NCBI GenBank assembly: GCA_963749875.1
Contig: CAVVOX010000003.1
Span: 186,001 to 250,000 of the forward strand
Direction: 5' to 3'
DNA: 64,000 nt
Origin: JAHQVI01 sp963749875
GTDB taxonomy: Bacteria; Pseudomonadota; Alphaproteobacteria; Rhizobiales; Rhodomicrobiaceae
The notes under the pieces were generated by a model. It saw only the letters and a program-made list of their open reading frames with translations, was not told the DNA's origin and did not search any database. The translations under genes were made by a program, and so were the position numbers. Positions 18,170 through 27,748 of the stretch are shown in pieces (position 1 is the first letter of the stretch; each line of letters begins with the position of its first letter).

Positions 18170-18919
18170 ATGGAATTCACCTATGATCCGGCTTTGGTGG
18201 CCGTCTCGATAGCGATTGCAATCCTGGGCTCCTTCACAGGGCTGGTGATGACCTCTGGAATTCAACGCATTCGCGGGCCAGAGGCGTTCCTGCGCATCAT
18301 CCTGGCCGGGATCGCTGTTGGCGGCGGGATCTGGGCGATGCATTTTGTGGCAATGCTGGCGGTGATTTTGCCGATCCCGCTCGGCTATAACGTCGCCCAG
18401 ACGGCGATTTCGGCGCTGATCGCCATGAGCTTCACCGCCATCGCTTTCTCGATCATGAGCCGGAAAAGGCTGGGCGCCTATACGCTTCCCGCTGGCGCCG
18501 TGCTTCTCGGCGCGGCGATCGGGGCGATGCATTATCTCGGCATGTATGCCGTTCGCGGAGCGTGTCAGCTCGAATTTTCCTGGCTGGGCGTTGCGATTTC
18601 CATGATCATCGCGGTCCAGGCCTCGGCCATTGCGCTATGGTTCGCCTTCCGCGAGCGCGGCCTGCTCGATAGTCTGCTCGGCGCCGTCGCCCTCGGCCTT
18701 GCTATTGCCTCGATGCACTATTCTGCCATGGAAGCGACGCGCTTTCTTCCGGCGGAGACGCCAAGCGAGGCGCTCCAGAATGTGCTGTCGCACCAGGTGC
18801 TCGCCCTGGCGGTGTCGATCACGGTCTACATCCTTTGCGGCTCTTGCATCGTTATTTTCGCGCTCCTGACCTTTACCCGGCGCGCAAAGCTCCGCAGACA
18901 GCGCGTTCCGGCGGAATAG
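18170..18919 (+). CDS. MHYT-domain integral membrane sensor
   Basis: This 249-residue protein is almost wholly membrane-embedded. Three MHYT-type motifs are visible, MHFVAM, MHYLGM and MHYSAM, each next to a hydrophobic helix, matching the MHYT sensor domain thought to bind metal and sense a diatomic gas. The usual C-terminal output domain (GGDEF, EAL or histidine kinase) is missing: the protein ends soon after the last helix in a basic tail, RRAKLRRQRVPAE. It may signal through a separate partner. The start is ATG 18170. Confidence 0.85.
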   Translation: MEFTYDPALVAVSIAIAILGSFTGLVMTSGIQRIRGPEAFLRIILAGIAVGGGIWAMHFVAMLAVILPIPLGYNVAQTAISALIAMSFTAIAFSIMSRKRLGAYTLPAGAVLLGAAIGAMHYLGMYAVRGACQLEFSWLGVAISMIIAVQASAIALWFAFRERGLLDSLLGAVALGLAIASMHYSAMEATRFLPAETPSEALQNVLSHQVLALAVSITVYILCGSCIVIFALLTFTRRAKLRRQRVPAE

Positions 18920-19239
18920 GGCCTGCCGCACCGGACTGGATCCGGGGCCGGGACGACACGGGACGACGTCATTTCGCGGAACTTTCCATGGGGAGAGAGC
19001 CCGTCTCCATGGAAGGCGGGGATCGGGATGCGTCAGCTATCCGGGTCAGCGGATCACGCATTGATAGGGTATCATCCTTCGCCTCAACCCCTCCGCACAA
19101 AGAGGGGCGCTGGTGCGACACCGATCGATTCGGTCTGAAATGATCCCGCTTTAAATACTTTACGGCAGGATTGTGGCTGCTAAATTAGCTCTGTGGGCGG
19201 GACGAACGGGCGCAAAGCCTGTCTTTCGAAAGGCTTATT
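18920..19239. other. Intergenic region, no feature recognised
   Basis: 320 bp between the MHYT gene and ppx. The last 60 bp are AT-richer and probably hold the ppx promoter, but I could not pick a convincing -35/-10 pair. Confidence 0.35.
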
Positions 19240-20451
19240 GTGACAGAGCGGATGGATCGACGCAGCCGCGCGCCACGGATCGGAGACCCACCGACCCCCG
19301 GCGCGGCGGCATCGGCTAGTGCGGCCCCAGCCCCGGAGACCGCGCAACCATCCGTCGATGAGAGCCGCCCCATTCCGTTCAACGGTGAAGCGAAGATTTC
19401 CGTCGCCCGACCGGCGGAGCGGCGAACGCCTTCGGCCTACGGCGCGCTTGATCTTGGCACGAATAATTGCCGCCTGCTCGTTGCCCGGCCCTCGCGGCGC
19501 GGATTTCAGGTCATCGACGCTTTTTCGCGCATCATCCGGCTGGGCGAGGGGGTCACCCAGACCGGGCGGCTGTCCGATGCCGCCATCGAGCGCACCCTGG
19601 AGGCGCTGAAGGTCTGCTCGGACAAGATGAAGCGCCGCAATGTTCGCCGCTCCCGGCTGATCGCCACCGAAGCCTGCCGGGTCGCGGAGAATGGCGGGGC
19701 GTTTGTCGAGCGCGTCTTCGAGGCGACGGGCTTGAGGATCGAGGTTATCGACCGCGAAACCGAGGCAAAGCTTGCGGTCGCCGGTTGCGCCTCTCTGCTC
19801 GACCGGCGCTGCGACTGGGCCGTTGTCTTCGATATTGGCGGCGGCTCGACCGAGCTGATCTGGGTCGATCTGCGCCGGGTCAGCTATTCGAAGCGGCATG
19901 CGCTCTGGGACCGCACCGAGGTGCAGGCCGCAATCGCTGCCTGGACCTCCCTGCCGGTCGGCGTGGTCACGCTTGCGGAGCAGTTCGGCGGGCGCGCCGT
20001 GGATGCAGGGCTCTTTGAAGCGATGGTCGAGTTCGTGCTTCAAAAGCTGACGCCGTTCGAGGAGGAACACGGGTTTCTGCGCAATGTGGCGCTGAAGAAC
20101 GTCCATCTGCTGGGCACCTCCGGCACGGTCACGACGATTGCCGGCGTCCATCTCGCCCTGCCGGCCTATAACCGGAACAAGGTTGACGGCTGCTGGCTGA
20201 ACGAGAATGAGGTCAGGGCGGTCAGCGGCAGGTTGCTGGGCTTATCCTATCAGGATCGTGCGCTTGAGCCCTGCATCGGCCCGGATCGCGCCGATCTCGT
20301 CCTTGCGGGCTGTGCGATTCTGGAGGCGATCATGCGACTCTGGCCATGCCATCGTCTGCGCGTCGCCGATCGGGGCCTGCGCGAGGGCATTCTGACGAGC
20401 CTGATGGCGGAAGACATGCGCAAAGGCCGCAATGGACGCGGCCGCGGCTGA
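19240..20451 (+). CDS. ppx: Exopolyphosphatase / pppGpp phosphatase family protein
   Basis: This protein of about 403 residues is of the Ppx/GppA family, which shares the ASKHA fold. It has the phosphate-1 motif ALDLGTNNCRLLVA, the conserved EACRVAENG, and the phosphate-2 motif VFDIGGGSTELIWV. It hydrolyses polyphosphate or pppGpp; which one cannot be told. The first 65 residues are a Pro/Ala/Arg-rich extension. GTG 19240 and ATG 19252 are both possible starts. It lies upstream of rlmE with repeat R3 between them, an order common in Hyphomicrobiales. Confidence 0.92.
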   Translation: MTERMDRRSRAPRIGDPPTPGAAASASAAPAPETAQPSVDESRPIPFNGEAKISVARPAERRTPSAYGALDLGTNNCRLLVARPSRRGFQVIDAFSRIIRLGEGVTQTGRLSDAAIERTLEALKVCSDKMKRRNVRRSRLIATEACRVAENGGAFVERVFEATGLRIEVIDRETEAKLAVAGCASLLDRRCDWAVVFDIGGGSTELIWVDLRRVSYSKRHALWDRTEVQAAIAAWTSLPVGVVTLAEQFGGRAVDAGLFEAMVEFVLQKLTPFEEEHGFLRNVALKNVHLLGTSGTVTTIAGVHLALPAYNRNKVDGCWLNENEVRAVSGRLLGLSYQDRALEPCIGPDRADLVLAGCAILEAIMRLWPCHRLRVADRGLREGILTSLMAEDMRKGRNGRGRG

Positions 20452-20462
20452 GCGCGGGGGCC

Positions 20463-20568
20463 CTAGCGCAACGCGCGTCCAAATGGACGCGGGCAGTTGC
20501 TCTAACCTTTTGAAATAGATCAACTTAACCTCGTTCAAGTGATTTCATTTGAACGAGGGTTGATCTAG
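20463..20568 (-). repeat. R3: two-hairpin TA-type element, short form
   Basis: It is inverted relative to R1. It starts CTAGCGCAACGCG and ends AACGAGGGTTGATCTAG, with TA inside both ends (20464-20465 and 20566-20567) and 100 bp between the two TA pairs. It lacks the inner TCCCCGCC hairpin. It fills most of the ppx-rlmE spacer, so it would be part of any joint transcript. Confidence 0.88.
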
Positions 20569-20601
20569 GCAGTCTTCCATTTTCCGTGGTAACGAGGCGG
20601 C

Positions 20602-21357
20602 ATGCCGAAATCTTCCGGTCGCAAAGGCGGCGGCAAATCGCAATCCGCGGGCGGCGAGCGCGGCCTGAAGGTGCGCGTGCGGACGGCGAGACATCGCAAG
20701 CCATCCTCGACGAGGTGGCTCCAGCGCCAGCTCAACGATCCTTTCGTCGCGGCGGCAAAGCGCGAAGGCTTCCGGTCGCGCGCGGCCTACAAGCTCATCG
20801 AGATCGATGACAAATACCGGCTTATGAAGCCCGGCGATGTGGTCGTCGATCTCGGCGCGGCGCCCGGAGGCTGGTCCCAGATCGCGGCCATGCGGGTCAA
20901 GGCCGACGAGGGCAGGGGAAGCGTGGTCGCCATCGACGTGACGCCGATCGATCCGATTCCCGGCGTTTCGTTCCTCAATGCCGATTTCATGGATGCCGGG
21001 GCGCCGGACGCCCTGATTGCAGCGCTTGGGGGGCGCCGCGCTGATCTTGTCCTTTCCGACATGGCCGCGCCCGCGACAGGCCATCGCCAGACCGATCATC
21101 TGCGGATCATGGCGCTATGCGAGGCGGCGCTCGATTTCGCCGTTTCGGTGCTTGCGCCGGGCGGGGCCTTCCTGTGCAAAGTGCTGCAGGGCGGCACGGC
21201 TCACGAACTTCTGGGCGAAATGAAACGCCGCTTTGCGACGGTGCGGCACGTCAAGCCCAAGGCCAGCCGCGCCGATTCCTCCGAACTTTACGTGCTTGCG
21301 ACGGGTTTTCGCGGAAAAACCGACGCAGAAGAGGGAGCGCCGGGCGCGCCTATCTAG
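20602..21357 (+). CDS. rlmE: 23S rRNA 2'-O-ribose methyltransferase RlmE
   Basis: This 251-residue FtsJ-type SAM methyltransferase modifies U2552 of 23S rRNA in the ribosome A site. The SAM pocket is VVDLGAAPGGWSQIA. The catalytic K-D-K-E set is seen in SRAAYKLIEID, LVLSDMAAP, FLCKVLQGG and SSELYVLATGF. The N-terminal 40 residues are a basic, Gly/Ser-rich extension common in alphaproteobacterial forms. The start is ATG 20602, close behind GAGGCGG. It is followed by the paired hairpins and guaB. Confidence 0.95.
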   Translation: MPKSSGRKGGGKSQSAGGERGLKVRVRTARHRKPSSTRWLQRQLNDPFVAAAKREGFRSRAAYKLIEIDDKYRLMKPGDVVVDLGAAPGGWSQIAAMRVKADEGRGSVVAIDVTPIDPIPGVSFLNADFMDAGAPDALIAALGGRRADLVLSDMAAPATGHRQTDHLRIMALCEAALDFAVSVLAPGGAFLCKVLQGGTAHELLGEMKRRFATVRHVKPKASRADSSELYVLATGFRGKTDAEEGAPGAPI

Positions 21358-21403
21358 GCAGAAGCGCGTCGAGGTGGTAAAGAACGGCTGCAAACTGCTG
21401 TGC

Positions 21404-21476
21404 TAGTGTGATGATCCAGAAGTTCGTCAGCCTTCTCAGCGGGCGCCGAACGAATTTCTGGATCTGAATCACACTA
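21404..21476. repeat. P1-A: hairpin A of a paired palindromic element
   Basis: Arms GTGTGAT...GATCCAGAA and TTTCTGGATC...ATCACAC pair across a loop, and TA borders both ends (21404-21405, 21475-21476). A close copy, inverted, lies at 48059-48131. It stands 10 bp before hairpin B. Confidence 0.85.
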
Positions 21477-21486
21477 GCCATATTAA

Positions 21487-21572
21487 TAGGCGAGTGTCCC
21501 TTGAGAGTCCGAAGTTCGCTTCAGAGGGCGCTGAGACGACAGTGCGAACTTCGGAATCGGGACACTCGCCTA
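21487..21572. repeat. P1-B: hairpin B of a paired palindromic element
   Basis: The outer arms TAGGCGAGTGTCCC and GGGACACTCGCCTA pair perfectly, as do the inner arms CCGAAGTTCGC and GCGAACTTCGG. TA borders both ends. The related inverted copy lies at 47965-48048. It ends 14 bp before the guaB ATG, so it lies in the guaB leader. Confidence 0.85.
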
Positions 21573-21585
21573 TTGCGAAAGTCCC

Positions 21586-23091
21586 ATGAAGAGAATTGAT
21601 CATATGGCGAACCTGAGGCCGGACACCGCGCTCACTTTTGACGATGTGCTATTGTGCCCGGGCCATTCAGAAGTTCTCCCGACCTCCGTTGACGTTTCCT
21701 CCTGGGTGACGCGAAGTCTCAGACTGAGCATCCCGATCATATCCTCGGCGATGGACACGGTGACCGAGGCGCGTCTGGCGATCGCTATGGCCCAGGCGGG
21801 AGGCATGGGCGTCATTCACCGCAATCTCGAACCGGCCGAGCAGGCGGAAGAGGTGCGCAAGGTCAAGAAGTTCGAATCCGGCATGGTGGTCGATCCCTTG
21901 ACGATCGCCCCGCAGGCGACATTGCGGGAGGCGCTCGATCTGATGAGGCGGAACAGCATTTCCGGCGTTCCCGTGGTCAAGCCGCCGGTGAACGGGGCAT
22001 TGGACGGCAAGCTGCTCGGCATCCTGACGAACCGGGATGTGCGTTTTGCCACCGATATGGAACAGCCGGTTTCGGAGCTGATGACGAAGGAGAACCTCGT
22101 CACCGTCCGCAAGGGGGTCAGCGGCGAAGAAGCGATGCGGCTCCTGCATCAGCACCGTATCGAAAAGCTGCTGGTTGTGGATGACGAATATCACTGCATC
22201 GGCCTGATCACGGTTAAGGACATCGAGAAGGCCCAGCAGCATCCGAACGCCGCAAAGGACGAGCAGGGCCGGCTGCTGGTTGCTGCCGCCACCACGGTCG
22301 GCGATGCCGGCCTTGAGCGGAGCGAAAGGCTGATCGATGCGGGCTGCGACATGGTGGTGGTCGATACGGCGCATGGCCATTCGAGCCGCGTTCTCGAAGC
22401 GGTGGGACGGATCAAGAAACTGTCCAATTCGGTGCAGGTCCTGGCCGGCAATGTGGCGACTGGAGACGGCGCGCGGGCCCTGATCGACGCCGGCGCGGAT
22501 GCGATCAAGATCGGCATCGGCCCCGGTTCGATCTGCACGACGCGGGTCGTTGCGGGCGTCGGCGTGCCGCAGCTTACGGCGATCATGGATTGTGTGGAGG
22601 TTGCGGGCAAGGCCGGCATTCCGGCGATCGCGGATGGCGGCATCAAATATTCCGGCGATCTCGCCAAAGCGATTGCCGCCGGGGCGAATTGCGCCATGAT
22701 CGGCTCGCTTCTCGCGGGCACCGACGAGAGCCCGGGCGAGGTTTATCTCTATCAGGGCCGGTCTTACAAGGCCTATCGCGGGATGGGATCGATCGGGGCG
22801 ATGGCGCGGGGCTCGGCGGATCGCTATTTCCAGCAAGAGGTCCACGATACGCTTAAGCTGGTTCCGGAAGGCATCGAGGGGCAGGTGCCGTATAAAGGGC
22901 CGGTGGGCAGTGTCCTGCATCAGCTGGTCGGCGGGCTCCGGGCCGCGATGGGCTATACCGGCGCGCGGACGATCGAGGTCTTCCACGAGCGCGCCGAGTT
23001 CATTCAGATCACGAATGCCGGATTTCGCGAGAGCCACAGTCACGATGTGACGATCACCCGCGAAAGCCCGAACTACCCGACCTTCAGCTGA
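21586..23091 (+). CDS. guaB: Inosine-5'-monophosphate dehydrogenase
   Basis: GuaB oxidises IMP to XMP with NAD, the committed step of GMP synthesis. The 501-residue protein starts DTALTFDDVLLCPGHSEV, has two CBS domains inserted at about 95-210, and carries the catalytic loop GPGSICTTRVVAG with the active-site Cys. The C-terminal AGGLRAAMGY-like VGGLRAAMGYTGART is also typical. ATG 21586 and ATG 21604 (MANLRPDTAL) are both possible starts, and the second matches most relatives. It heads a guaB / methylase / guaA group. Hairpins P1-A and P1-B lie directly upstream. Confidence 0.97.
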   Translation: MKRIDHMANLRPDTALTFDDVLLCPGHSEVLPTSVDVSSWVTRSLRLSIPIISSAMDTVTEARLAIAMAQAGGMGVIHRNLEPAEQAEEVRKVKKFESGMVVDPLTIAPQATLREALDLMRRNSISGVPVVKPPVNGALDGKLLGILTNRDVRFATDMEQPVSELMTKENLVTVRKGVSGEEAMRLLHQHRIEKLLVVDDEYHCIGLITVKDIEKAQQHPNAAKDEQGRLLVAAATTVGDAGLERSERLIDAGCDMVVVDTAHGHSSRVLEAVGRIKKLSNSVQVLAGNVATGDGARALIDAGADAIKIGIGPGSICTTRVVAGVGVPQLTAIMDCVEVAGKAGIPAIADGGIKYSGDLAKAIAAGANCAMIGSLLAGTDESPGEVYLYQGRSYKAYRGMGSIGAMARGSADRYFQQEVHDTLKLVPEGIEGQVPYKGPVGSVLHQLVGGLRAAMGYTGARTIEVFHERAEFIQITNAGFRESHSHDVTITRESPNYPTFS

Positions 23092-23097
23092 CCTTGC

Positions 23098-23121
23098 CCG
23101 CGCAGGCGCGGCGGCGTTTTT
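23098..23121 (+). terminator. Possible terminator after guaB
   Basis: A short GC stem, CCGCG-CAGG-CGCGG, is followed by CGGCGTTTTT. The stem is only five pairs and the T run is offset, so this is a weak call. It starts 7 bp after the guaB stop. Confidence 0.35.
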
Positions 23122-23202
23122 GCTGTCGGCTTCGTCATTGTCCTCGCGATGACCGCGCTGATCGCCGGGCATCTTCTGATTTCGGCGGCTTAGGAGCGGG
23201 AA

Positions 23203-24501
23203 ATGCGTCTTGCCGGACAGATCTCGGCAGCCATAGAGGTTCTGCATGAGATCCAGGAACGCCACCGGCCGGCCTCGCTCGCTCTCGCCGATTGGGGACG
23301 CAGCCACCGCTTCGCCGGCTCGCGGGACCGTTCGGTCATCGGCACTCTGGTTTTTGACACGCTCCGAAAGCGGGCCTCGCTGGGCTGGCGCATGGGCGAG
23401 GAAAGTCCCAGGGCGCTGACTTTGGCGGCGCTTCGCTTCGCCTGGCAGCGATCGGCGGATGAGGTGTCCGGCCTGTGCGATGGCTCGGCCTATGCGCCGG
23501 CGCCATTGACCGATTCGGAAGCGGAGCGCCTGCGGGCCGATGACGGCGCGCTCGCGGCGGCTCCCGACTGGGTGCGCGCCGACGTGCCGGAATGGCTGTA
23601 CGGCGAGTTCCGGTCGGTTTTCGGCGAGCTGGCCGTTACGGAGGGCCAGGGGCTGGCGGAGCGCGCGCCGATCGATTTGCGGGTCAACACGCTGAAGGCC
23701 GACCGCGAGCGGGTGCTCAAGGCGCTGGCAAGATACAGACCGGTGCCGACCGCGTTCTCGCCGGTCGGCATTCGCATCCCTGCGCCCGGTCCTCAGGAGA
23801 AAAACCCCAATGTGGAGGCCGAGGCGGCGCACGGGCGCGGCTGGTTCGAGGTGCAGGACGAGGCGTCGCAGATCGCCGTTCTCTTGTCCGGGACCGGACC
23901 GCGCCTGCAGCTTCTCGATATTTGCGCCGGTTCGGGAGGCAAGACGCTCGGCTTTGCGGCGCTGATGCAGAATACCGGACAGATATACGCCTATGATGCT
24001 GACAAGCAGCGGTTGCGCCCGATTTTCGACCGGCTGAAACGGGCCGGTGCGCGCAATGTCCAGGTGCTGCCCGCCGGCGAAACGGAGGCGCTGGAGGCGC
24101 TGCGTGGGCGGATGGATATCGTCTTTGTCGATGCGCCCTGTTCGGGCTCGGGAGTCTGGCGCCGGCGGCCGGACGCGAAATGGCGGCTGACCCCGGATGC
24201 GCTCGGCGCCCGTATCGAGGATCAGCGCCGCGTGCTCGAACTTGCGGCGCCCCTCGTCAAGCCAGGCGGCCGGCTCCTATACGCGACCTGTTCGGTGCTC
24301 CCATCGGAGAATGAGCAGCAGATGCGCTGGTTCCTTGAGGCCCGGCCGCAATTCCGGCGGCTCGACTGGCGCGATCTGTGGGAAAGCGCCGGGCTCGGTC
24401 CGGCTCCTGCCCAAACGGGTGGTGAATTTGCGCTTCAGCTCACCCCCGCAAGGCATTCTACGGATGGTTTTTATATCAGCAGCGTGGAATGTCTTGACTG
24501 A
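23203..24501 (+). CDS. RsmB/NOP-type RNA cytosine-C5 methyltransferase
   Basis: This 432-residue SAM methyltransferase has an N-terminal NusB-like helical domain and a C-terminal catalytic domain. The SAM motif is LLDICAGSGGKTLGF. The two catalytic Cys lie in VDAPCSGSGVWRRRPD and LLYATCSVLPSENEQQ, as in RsmB/Sun proteins that make m5C967 in 16S rRNA. The target is inferred. The start is ATG 23203 after GGAGCGGGAA. The guaB - rsmB-type - guaA order is common in Hyphomicrobiales. Confidence 0.92.
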   Translation: MRLAGQISAAIEVLHEIQERHRPASLALADWGRSHRFAGSRDRSVIGTLVFDTLRKRASLGWRMGEESPRALTLAALRFAWQRSADEVSGLCDGSAYAPAPLTDSEAERLRADDGALAAAPDWVRADVPEWLYGEFRSVFGELAVTEGQGLAERAPIDLRVNTLKADRERVLKALARYRPVPTAFSPVGIRIPAPGPQEKNPNVEAEAAHGRGWFEVQDEASQIAVLLSGTGPRLQLLDICAGSGGKTLGFAALMQNTGQIYAYDADKQRLRPIFDRLKRAGARNVQVLPAGETEALEALRGRMDIVFVDAPCSGSGVWRRRPDAKWRLTPDALGARIEDQRRVLELAAPLVKPGGRLLYATCSVLPSENEQQMRWFLEARPQFRRLDWRDLWESAGLGPAPAQTGGEFALQLTPARHSTDGFYISSVECLD

Positions 24502-24711
24502 TACCGCGCTTCTTTGGCATCAGCCAGACAGCCGATTGTGAAATCTGATCCGCCTGCCGCATTCTTGCCCCTGTGCTTGTGTTGGGTTCTGACACCTTCG
24601 GATGGCTGAAGCGCAATACAGGTCATATTCACATTCGCCCGATCATTGATCTTTTCATTCGGGCGACCAGCGACCTGAAAACAAGGCAATAAGAAAAAGC
24701 GAGTTACTAAG

Positions 24712-25044
24712 ATGGGCTTCATCAAAACGCTTTTGGGAATCGCCATTCTCCTGGCGATCGTCGTGTTCGGCTACTGGCTCTACGCGACCTATACAATGGC
24801 CTCTGCTGACGACGAGATCTGGGTCAAGGTCAACAGCAACCTGCCCGATCCTCTTCGGAAATGGGCCTGTGCCGAGGTGAACGGACGAATGACCGACGCC
24901 GATGCGCCGGTAGGATGCGGCGATGTCTGGCGGTCGGCCGGCGGCCCGCAGACCGGTCTGACAGAGCCTGATTCCTCGATACCGGTCGAGCAGCCGGCAG
25001 ACAAAGCGCCGAACGCGACGGGGTCGGGTATTCAGGACTATTAG
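24712..25044 (+). CDS. Small membrane-anchored protein
   Basis: This 110-residue protein has a single N-terminal membrane helix (FIKTLLGIAILLAIVVFGYW, residues 3-22) and a soluble tail. Two Cys (in KWACAEVNG and VGCGDVW) suggest an extracytoplasmic disulfide. The tail ends in a Pro/Asp/Thr-rich stretch. I do not recognise a family. The position between the methylase and guaA is its only context. The start is ATG 24712, with a purine-rich GAAAAAGCGAG upstream. Confidence 0.65.
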   Translation: MGFIKTLLGIAILLAIVVFGYWLYATYTMASADDEIWVKVNSNLPDPLRKWACAEVNGRMTDADAPVGCGDVWRSAGGPQTGLTEPDSSIPVEQPADKAPNATGSGIQDY

Positions 25045-25166
25045 CGGGAGAAGCCCCGGTCCTGTAAGTGGCGCTGGCCGTGCAGGGCGGGGCAATCGCT
25101 CCTCATGCCGCTTTCGCACCTGCACCACCCGCTTGACGCGCCGTGCCCCCGGTGCTACCGGCGCTT

Positions 25167-26713
25167 ATGCCTGACACGATCCTCATCATCGACTTTGGCA
25201 GCCAGGTCACCCAGCTGATTGCACGGCGCGTGCGAGAAACGGGCGTCTATTCCGAAATCGTGCCTTTTCAGCTTGCCGCCGAGGCCTTCGCGCGGCTGAA
25301 GCCGAAAGCCGTCATCCTTTCCGGCGGTCCGGCGAGCGTGCATGAGGCCGGAACGCCGCGCGCCCCGGACGCTGTCTTCAAAGCCGGCATCCCGGTTCTG
25401 GGGATCTGTTACGGCCAGATGACCATGGCCGATCAGCTCGGCGGCGTCACCGAGCCGGCAGAGCAGCGGGAATTCGGCCGCGCCTTCGTCGAAATCGTTA
25501 AGGACAGCCCGATTTTCGAGGGCGTTTGGAAGAAAGGGGAGCAGCATCAGGTCTGGATGAGCCATGGCGACCGGGTGATCGCGCTGCCGCCGGGATTTGA
25601 GGTCTGCGCGGCCTCGCCCAATGCGCCTTTCGCCGTGGCGGCGGACGAAAGCCGCCGCTTCTATTCCTTCATGTTCCACCCCGAAGTCATGCACACGCCG
25701 GATGGCGCGAAGCTGCTCTCCAATTTCGTTCACCGCATCGTGGGCTGCGACGGAAGCTGGACGATGGGCCGGTTCCGCGACGAAATGATCCCGAAAATCC
25801 GGGCGCAGATCGGCGATGCAAAAGTGATCTGCGGACTGTCGGGCGGGGTCGACTCCGCCGTTGCCGCCGTGCTGATCCACGAGGCGATCGGCGAGCAGCT
25901 CACCTGCATCTTCGTCGATCACGGACTCTGCGCCAGGGCGAAGCGGAGGAGGTGATTGCGCTTTTCCGCGGCGCCTACAACATTCCGCTGGTTCATGTCG
26001 ATGCTTCGGAGCGTTTTCTGACAGCACTCGCCGGCGTCGACGATCCCGAGCGCAAACGCAAGATCATCGGCGGCCTGTTCATCGACGTTTTCGATGAGGA
26101 GGCGGCCAAGCTCGGCGGCGCGGACTTCCTCGCCCAGGGCACGCTTTATCCCGACGTCATCGAGAGCGTCTCTTTCACCGGCGGACCGTCGGTCACGATC
26201 AAATCGCACCATAATGTCGGCGGGCTGCCGGAGCGGATGAAGCTTAAACTGCTGGAGCCCTTGCGCGAACTGTTTAAGGACGAGGTGCGCGAGCTGGGCC
26301 GTGAACTTGGCTTGCCGGAGAGTTTCGTCGGGCGTCATCCATTCCCGGGGCCGGGCCTTGCCATCCGAGTGCCGGGCGAAGTGACTGCTGAGCGGCTAGA
26401 CATTCTGCGAAAGGCCGACGCCATCTATCTGGACGAGATCCGCAAGGCCGGGCTTTACGACGCGATCTGGCAGGCGTTCGCCGTGCTGCTGCCGGTCCGC
26501 ACGGTCGGCGTGATGGGCGATGCGCGTACTTACGATTATGTCTGCGCTTTGCGGGCCGTGACGTCTACGGACGGGATGACGGCGGACTATTTCGACTACA
26601 GCCACGATTTCCTCGGGCGCGCGGCGACCCGGATCATCAATGAGGTCAAGGGTATCAACCGCGTCGTCTACGACATCACGTCGAAGCCGCCGGGGACGAT
26701 CGAGTGGGAGTGA
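25167..26713 (+). pseudogene. guaA: GMP synthase, broken by a one-base deletion
   Basis: GuaA makes GMP from XMP using glutamine. The first frame, from ATG 25167, holds the class I amidotransferase domain (DFGSQVTQLIARRV, nucleophile Cys in GICYGQM, FHPEV) and the start of the ATP-pyrophosphatase domain (GLSGGVDSAVAAVL). After FVDHGL it shifts and stops at 25955. The next frame continues LRQGEAEEVIALFRGAYNIP through GRHPFPGPGLAIR to KPPGTIEWE. Adding one base near 25926-25930 restores a protein of about 516 residues, normal for GuaA. A sequencing error is more likely than true loss, because all other motifs are intact. Confidence 0.9.
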
Positions 26714-26891
26714 CGAAAACGCTCACTACTGCTTGAAGCAGTGTTCGCGATGCCACTTCAGGAAATTAGGATGGGGCCTTTCAAAGGGTCGTTTTGGGGC
26801 CAGTGCGTGGCCGGTCCGGTTAATGAAACTCCGAACACTGTCTATATCATTGACCTGCCTTGAGGTCAGTATCTTAAGATCGTCGCTGAAA

Positions 26892-27676
26892 CTAGGCTGC
26901 GTTGACAAAAGCGGGTAGCCAGATATGGGCGGCAGCGAGCGCGAGGAATCCAGCGTAAGACAGTTTCGTTTTGTCATAGCGCGTGGCGATGCGCCGGAAC
27001 TGTTTCAGTTTACCAAACATGCGCTCGATCCGATTGCGATCCTTGTAGGCTTTGAAGTCGCAGGCAGGCGGATCTTTGCGATTTGTTTTCGGCGGAATGA
27101 CTGGTCCAATGCCTTTCATGAGCAGGGCAGATCGAACGTCGTCGCTGTCAAACCCTTTGTCCGCCAACATGATTTTCGGTTTGTTGACCGGCAATTTCAA
27201 CAGGTCGTCTACGCCGCGATAGTCCGAGGTTTCGCCGCCTGTGAGGACAAAGCCAAGAGGGCGTCCTTTACCGTCTGACCGGGCGTGGATCTTTGTCGAA
27301 AAGCCGCCGCGGCTTCGACCAAGAGCATTTGAATGAGTCCCCCTTTTCCGCCCGCTGCCTGAGCATGAGCGCGAACGGTGGTGCTGTCCATCATGTGAGC
27401 CCAGTCGTCGGTGAGCCCCAGTTCGACAAGCGTTTCGAGGATCGCATCCCACACACCCATCTCCGCCCAGCGCCTGAAACGGACGTAGACGGAATTCCAT
27501 TTGCCATAGTCTGGCGGCAGGTATCGCCACGGTGCGCCCGTGCGCATGATCCACATCATGCCATTGAAATATCTGCGATTATCCTGTGCTGGTCGCGCCC
27601 ACCGGCCACGTTCTGATGGAAGGAGCGGGGCAATGATTTCCCACGCTGCATCGCTGACGTCACTCGGATATCCCAA
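26892..27676 (-). CDS. IS5-family transposase, two frames joined by -1 frameshift
   Basis: OrfA covers the N-terminal DUF4096-like region (YPSDVSDAAWEIIAPLLP, then MDSTTVRAHAQAAGGKG). OrfB carries the DDE catalytic part (GGFSTKIHARSDGKGRP, LADKGFDSDD, RNRIERMFGKLKQFRR). The frames overlap at A-AAA-GGG (complement of the run at 27339-27347), a normal programmed -1 site in the IS427 group. TTG 27676 follows AGGGGAGG. An upstream TTG at 27709 is less likely. The stop TAG uses the flanking TA, so the gene is completed by the target site. It appears complete. Confidence 0.88.
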
Positions 27677-27748
27677 AGATGCCTCCCCTAAAAGACATCC
27701 TTGAATCAAAACTCAACTGATTTGGGAATCCCTTTTGTCAACGCAGCC
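26895..27748 (-). mobile_element. IS5-family (IS427-group) insertion sequence, copy 1
   Basis: This 854-bp element has inverted ends that begin GGCTGCGTTGACAAAAG and is flanked by the duplicated target TA (26893-26894 and 27749-27750). It is the same length as copy 2 at 59832-60685, and the only difference I noticed is one base near the frameshift site. It lies inside the HNH endonuclease gene. Confidence 0.92.

Noticed and set aside
21404..21572. Hairpins upstream of guaB as a purine riboswitch
   Set aside because: The same pair occurs inverted at an unrelated site, and the stems do not resemble known purine riboswitches.
21667..23832. 721-codon open frame antisense to guaB and the methylase
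   Set aside because: Spans two well-supported genes on the opposite strand; Arg/His-rich composition typical of antisense shadows.
26728..26977. Separate small gene on the minus strand after guaA
   Set aside because: Its C-terminal part is the missing end of the HNH endonuclease and its N-terminal part lies in the IS end.
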